This document shows positions 61,990 through 64,000 of a stretch of DNA of 64,000 nucleotides, piece by piece. The notes under the pieces were generated by a model. It was not told where the DNA came from, did no database searches, and saw only the letters and a list, made by a program, of their open reading frames with translations. The position numbers and the translations under genes are program-made. The first letter of the stretch is position 1; every line of letters begins with the position of its first letter. The stretch is taken from assembly GCF_000468115.1 (NCBI RefSeq), contig NZ_AVQI01000050.1:124001-188000 (forward strand), read 5' to 3'. The stretch is from Treponema socranskii subsp. socranskii VPI DR56BR1116 = ATCC 35536. GTDB lineage: Bacteria; Spirochaetota; Spirochaetia; Treponematales; Treponemataceae.

Positions 61990-62909
61990 TCTTTACCTCG
62001 AACCGCGCTCGATATGTCGCGCACTTTCGCACCGTTCGAAAGCACTTGCCCGCCTTCGACGACGACGCGTTCTCCTTCTTCTATGCCCGACAAAACCTGC
62101 ACGATGCCGTCAACCGATTGTCCGAGCGTTATTTCCCGCTGTTCGACGGTATCGTCGCTTTTGACGACGTAGAGATACGGCTTGTCGCCCTTCGTAACGA
62201 CCGCGTCCGACGGCAGGGCGACGGCTCCTCCGTAGTCGAGCGTATACAATTTCACTTTGCCGAACATGCCGGCGTTGATTCGCGTATCGTTTTCGTCGAA
62301 TGTCAAAACGATCTCTTTCGTGCGCGCATTGACATCGAGCACCGGCGACACGTGTGTCACGGTTGCGGCGAACACGGCGTCGGGATAGGCTTCAAGCGAT
62401 ATCTCCGCTTTCAATCCCGTGCGCAGAGAAGCGACGTAGCGCTCCGGAATCTTCGCGGTGATCTGCAAACTCGCAATATCGCCGATCGTCGTAACTGCGC
62501 TCGACGTCGTAACCTTCGTTCCGACTTTGAGCGGCGTTTTAATAATGCTGCCGTTGATCGGAGCGAGCACGGGACTCAGCGTATAACTGCTGCCCGGCTC
62601 GGACGGATCTACCCGGGCGATCACGTCTCCGCGACGGACGGGAGAGCCGAGCGTTACGTTCGTACTCACGATTTTTCCGCCGATATCGGGATACACGGTA
62701 ACCGAGTTTACCGCTTCTATGTCGCCGTTCGTATTGATATAGTCGTGCAGCGTTACGACTTCCGCAACCTGCGTACGCACCGTCAAAACCGTTTGAGACG
62801 GCGCCCTGCCGCGCATCGCCGCCGTATGCCGCGTACTATAAAAAGCATAGCCGCCGACACCCAAAGCCGCAGCAAGCACAACGATTACGATCACCGTCGA
62901 TTTTTTCAT
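61986..62909 (-). CDS. RND periplasmic adaptor (membrane fusion protein)
   Basis: A 307-residue adaptor with an N-terminal membrane anchor (about 5-25) and barrel-sandwich and beta-barrel domains: NGDIEAVNSVTVYPDIGGKI, VTLGSPVRRGDVIARVDPSE, then SPVLAPINGSIIKTPLKVG, ITAKIPERYVASLRTGLKA and the final YVVKSDDTVEQREITLG. The usual alpha-helical hairpin is nearly absent, so this is a short-hairpin type. It overlaps the permease start by 4 bases and follows the outer-membrane factor by 13 bases, forming an operon. Confidence 0.9.
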   Translation of the reverse strand: MKKSTVIVIVVLAAALGVGGYAFYSTRHTAAMRGRAPSQTVLTVRTQVAEVVTLHDYINTNGDIEAVNSVTVYPDIGGKIVSTNVTLGSPVRRGDVIARVDPSEPGSSYTLSPVLAPINGSIIKTPLKVGTKVTTSSAVTTIGDIASLQITAKIPERYVASLRTGLKAEISLEAYPDAVFAATVTHVSPVLDVNARTKEIVLTFDENDTRINAGMFGKVKLYTLDYGGAVALPSDAVVTKGDKPYLYVVKSDDTVEQREITLGQSVDGIVQVLSGIEEGERVVVEGGQVLSNGAKVRDISSAVRGKE

Positions 62910-62922
62910 AATATCATTCTCC

Positions 62923-64000
62923 TCATCGACCTAAAGAGCCGAACGGAACGCCGAGCGTGTATTCCAGATCAAGCATCTTTGTGATAAGCGTATACTCCTG
63001 CAGTGCAAGATCCGTACGCGCGTTCAAAAGCGAATCCGCCGCAGTCTGCAGCGTAAGCAAATCTCGCGAACCGTGAGTGTATGCGTCTTTCGTCATATTG
63101 TACGACTTTTGCGCCAAGCCGACATTTGCCTGAAGCGATGCGATCTGCGATTGTATCTGCCGTATCTGCTTGACGTAGTTATCGATTTGCACCGCAAGCG
63201 TCGTACGGCTGTTTTCGAGTGTAAGCTCCGCCGTCTTCAGGCTGTCCGCTGCCGAAGCAACGGAATCGGCACCCTTCGACCACGGAAGGTATCCGTCGAG
63301 CGGAATCGAAACGCCGACCGAAAACGCATTCGTCGTCGAAAAATCATCCGCGATATTCGTCTTCGATTTGCCGTACGTCCATCCCGCACTCAGCGTCGGC
63401 CCCCACGCGGCAAATCTCCGCGCGAGCAATGCCGCTTGCGCAATCTTTACGCTGTTTTTTCCGGCGCGGATCACAGGCGTATCTTCCGCATCGACTTCGA
63501 CGCTTATATCGCCGAAAGAACAAGCAGCGGCGAGAGAACCGGAAAGCGCGAGTTCGGCCGACTGATCGAGACCGAGCATCTGTTTGAATGATGCCGAATC
63601 GTTGGCAAAGGTTATCTCGGCGGATTCGAGCATCGGCTTCAACCGTTCGTATTTTACTTGGCTCGTCAGCATATCGAGTTCCGAAAGCTGACCGCTTTTG
63701 TATTTTTTCGTATTTTGCTCGTACTGCTGGCCGGCGGTTTCGAGATTGCGCCTCTGCAGTTCGATATATTCAAGCTCGTACAGGAGATGATAAAACGCGC
63801 TGCGAACTTTGAGTTCGATCGAGCGCAGAGCTTCGTCGTAGGTAAGCAGTCCGTTTTCGTAATTGAGAGCGGCGGTTTTTACGGACGAATAAAGCGACGG
63901 GGAAAGCGCAAAGTTGAGAGAGCCTTGAATCGATAGGCTGTAATCGTATTGACGCGCATCACCCGCAGCGGGAAAAAGCATATTGGCGCTGACGGACGCG
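62923..64000 (-). CDS. TolC-family outer-membrane efflux protein, N-terminus off the window
   Basis: The C-terminal 358 codons of an outer-membrane factor are visible; the open frame runs through the right edge with no stop, so the start lies beyond. Long amphipathic helices such as SIELKVRSAFYHLLYELEYI, SQVKYERLKPMLESAE and AQKSYNMTKDAYTHGSRDLL are TolC-type coiled barrel helices, and strands like PTLSAGWTYGKSKT and VGVSIPLDGYLPW form the barrel part. It completes the tripartite pump with the adaptor and permease. Confidence 0.88.
   Translation of the reverse strand, partial: ASVSANMLFPAAGDARQYDYSLSIQGSLNFALSPSLYSSVKTAALNYENGLLTYDEALRSIELKVRSAFYHLLYELEYIELQRRNLETAGQQYEQNTKKYKSGQLSELDMLTSQVKYERLKPMLESAEITFANDSASFKQMLGLDQSAELALSGSLAAACSFGDISVEVDAEDTPVIRAGKNSVKIAQAALLARRFAAWGPTLSAGWTYGKSKTNIADDFSTTNAFSVGVSIPLDGYLPWSKGADSVASAADSLKTAELTLENSRTTLAVQIDNYVKQIRQIQSQIASLQANVGLAQKSYNMTKDAYTHGSRDLLTLQTAADSLLNARTDLALQEYTLITKMLDLEYTLGVPFGSLGR

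Noticed and set aside
1-64000. tRNA, rRNA, CRISPR array, prophage or replication origin
   Set aside because: No T-arm-like sequence in a tRNA context, no regularly spaced repeats, no phage structural genes and no dnaA-box cluster were recognised on either strand by reading.

Overview
The window looks like a chromosome segment of a host-associated spirochaete, most likely a Treponema of moderate GC content. This rests on protein family content: large spirochaete-type lipoproteins and Ig-repeat surface proteins, a two-gene pair matching TIGR03545/TIGR03546, a FliL-like protein, CheR/CheB and MraY. No rRNA or tRNA is present, so the genus is an inference. Core genes look near 50% GC by eye. Two stretches, about 13.2-15.4 kb and 20.7-25.2 kb, are visibly AT-rich and read as acquired DNA.

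Layout. 1-12.95 kb is mostly housekeeping and envelope: a methionine-type ABC transporter (metN, partial metI) with a thioesterase, a membrane protein with a long acidic tail, hflX with a FliL-like gene, a histidine-kinase remnant, a YafQ/DinJ toxin-antitoxin pair, an M23/LysM peptidase, rlmE, a bifunctional NAD(P)HX repair enzyme, uppP and an M50 protease. 13.1-15.4 kb holds two SH3-domain paralogues, one broken by a frameshift. 15.5-20.7 kb holds the TIGR03545/03546 pair, a flavodiiron protein and an acyltransferase. 20.7-25.8 kb is an accessory island: hicAB, a nonsense-mutated MqsA-like antitoxin, decayed Rpn-type nuclease copies, a DUF3800 protein and a C-terminal fragment of the neighbouring giant surface gene.

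25.8-46.3 kb is a surface region. It contains a 2156-residue Ig-like/propeller-like lipoprotein, a 1557-residue Ig-repeat protein ending in an outer-membrane barrel, an e(P4)-type phosphatase beside a UshA-type nucleotidase, an intact Rpn-like nuclease, and a 1620-residue lipoprotein combining a Pmp-like beta-helix with BspA-like repeats. 46.3-58.5 kb returns to core functions: cheR-cheB, an AlkD-like repair protein, efp with earP, an SGNH hydrolase, a phosphohexomutase, ychF, a divergent PurH homologue and mraY. 58.5-64 kb is a tripartite RND efflux operon running off the right edge.

Main points for a second look: (1) the RND pump carries a C-terminal domain that looks like a PII-type sensor; (2) EF-P has arginine at position 32 and lies next to EarP, implying EF-P rhamnosylation in a spirochaete; (3) several transcription units have a good promoter whose -10 box ends 5-7 bases before the ATG, implying leaderless mRNAs; (4) a roughly 40-bp hairpin repeat occurs at the 3' side of four minus-strand genes; (5) the surface region contains a truncated gene tail and several decayed nuclease copies, suggesting past recombination.
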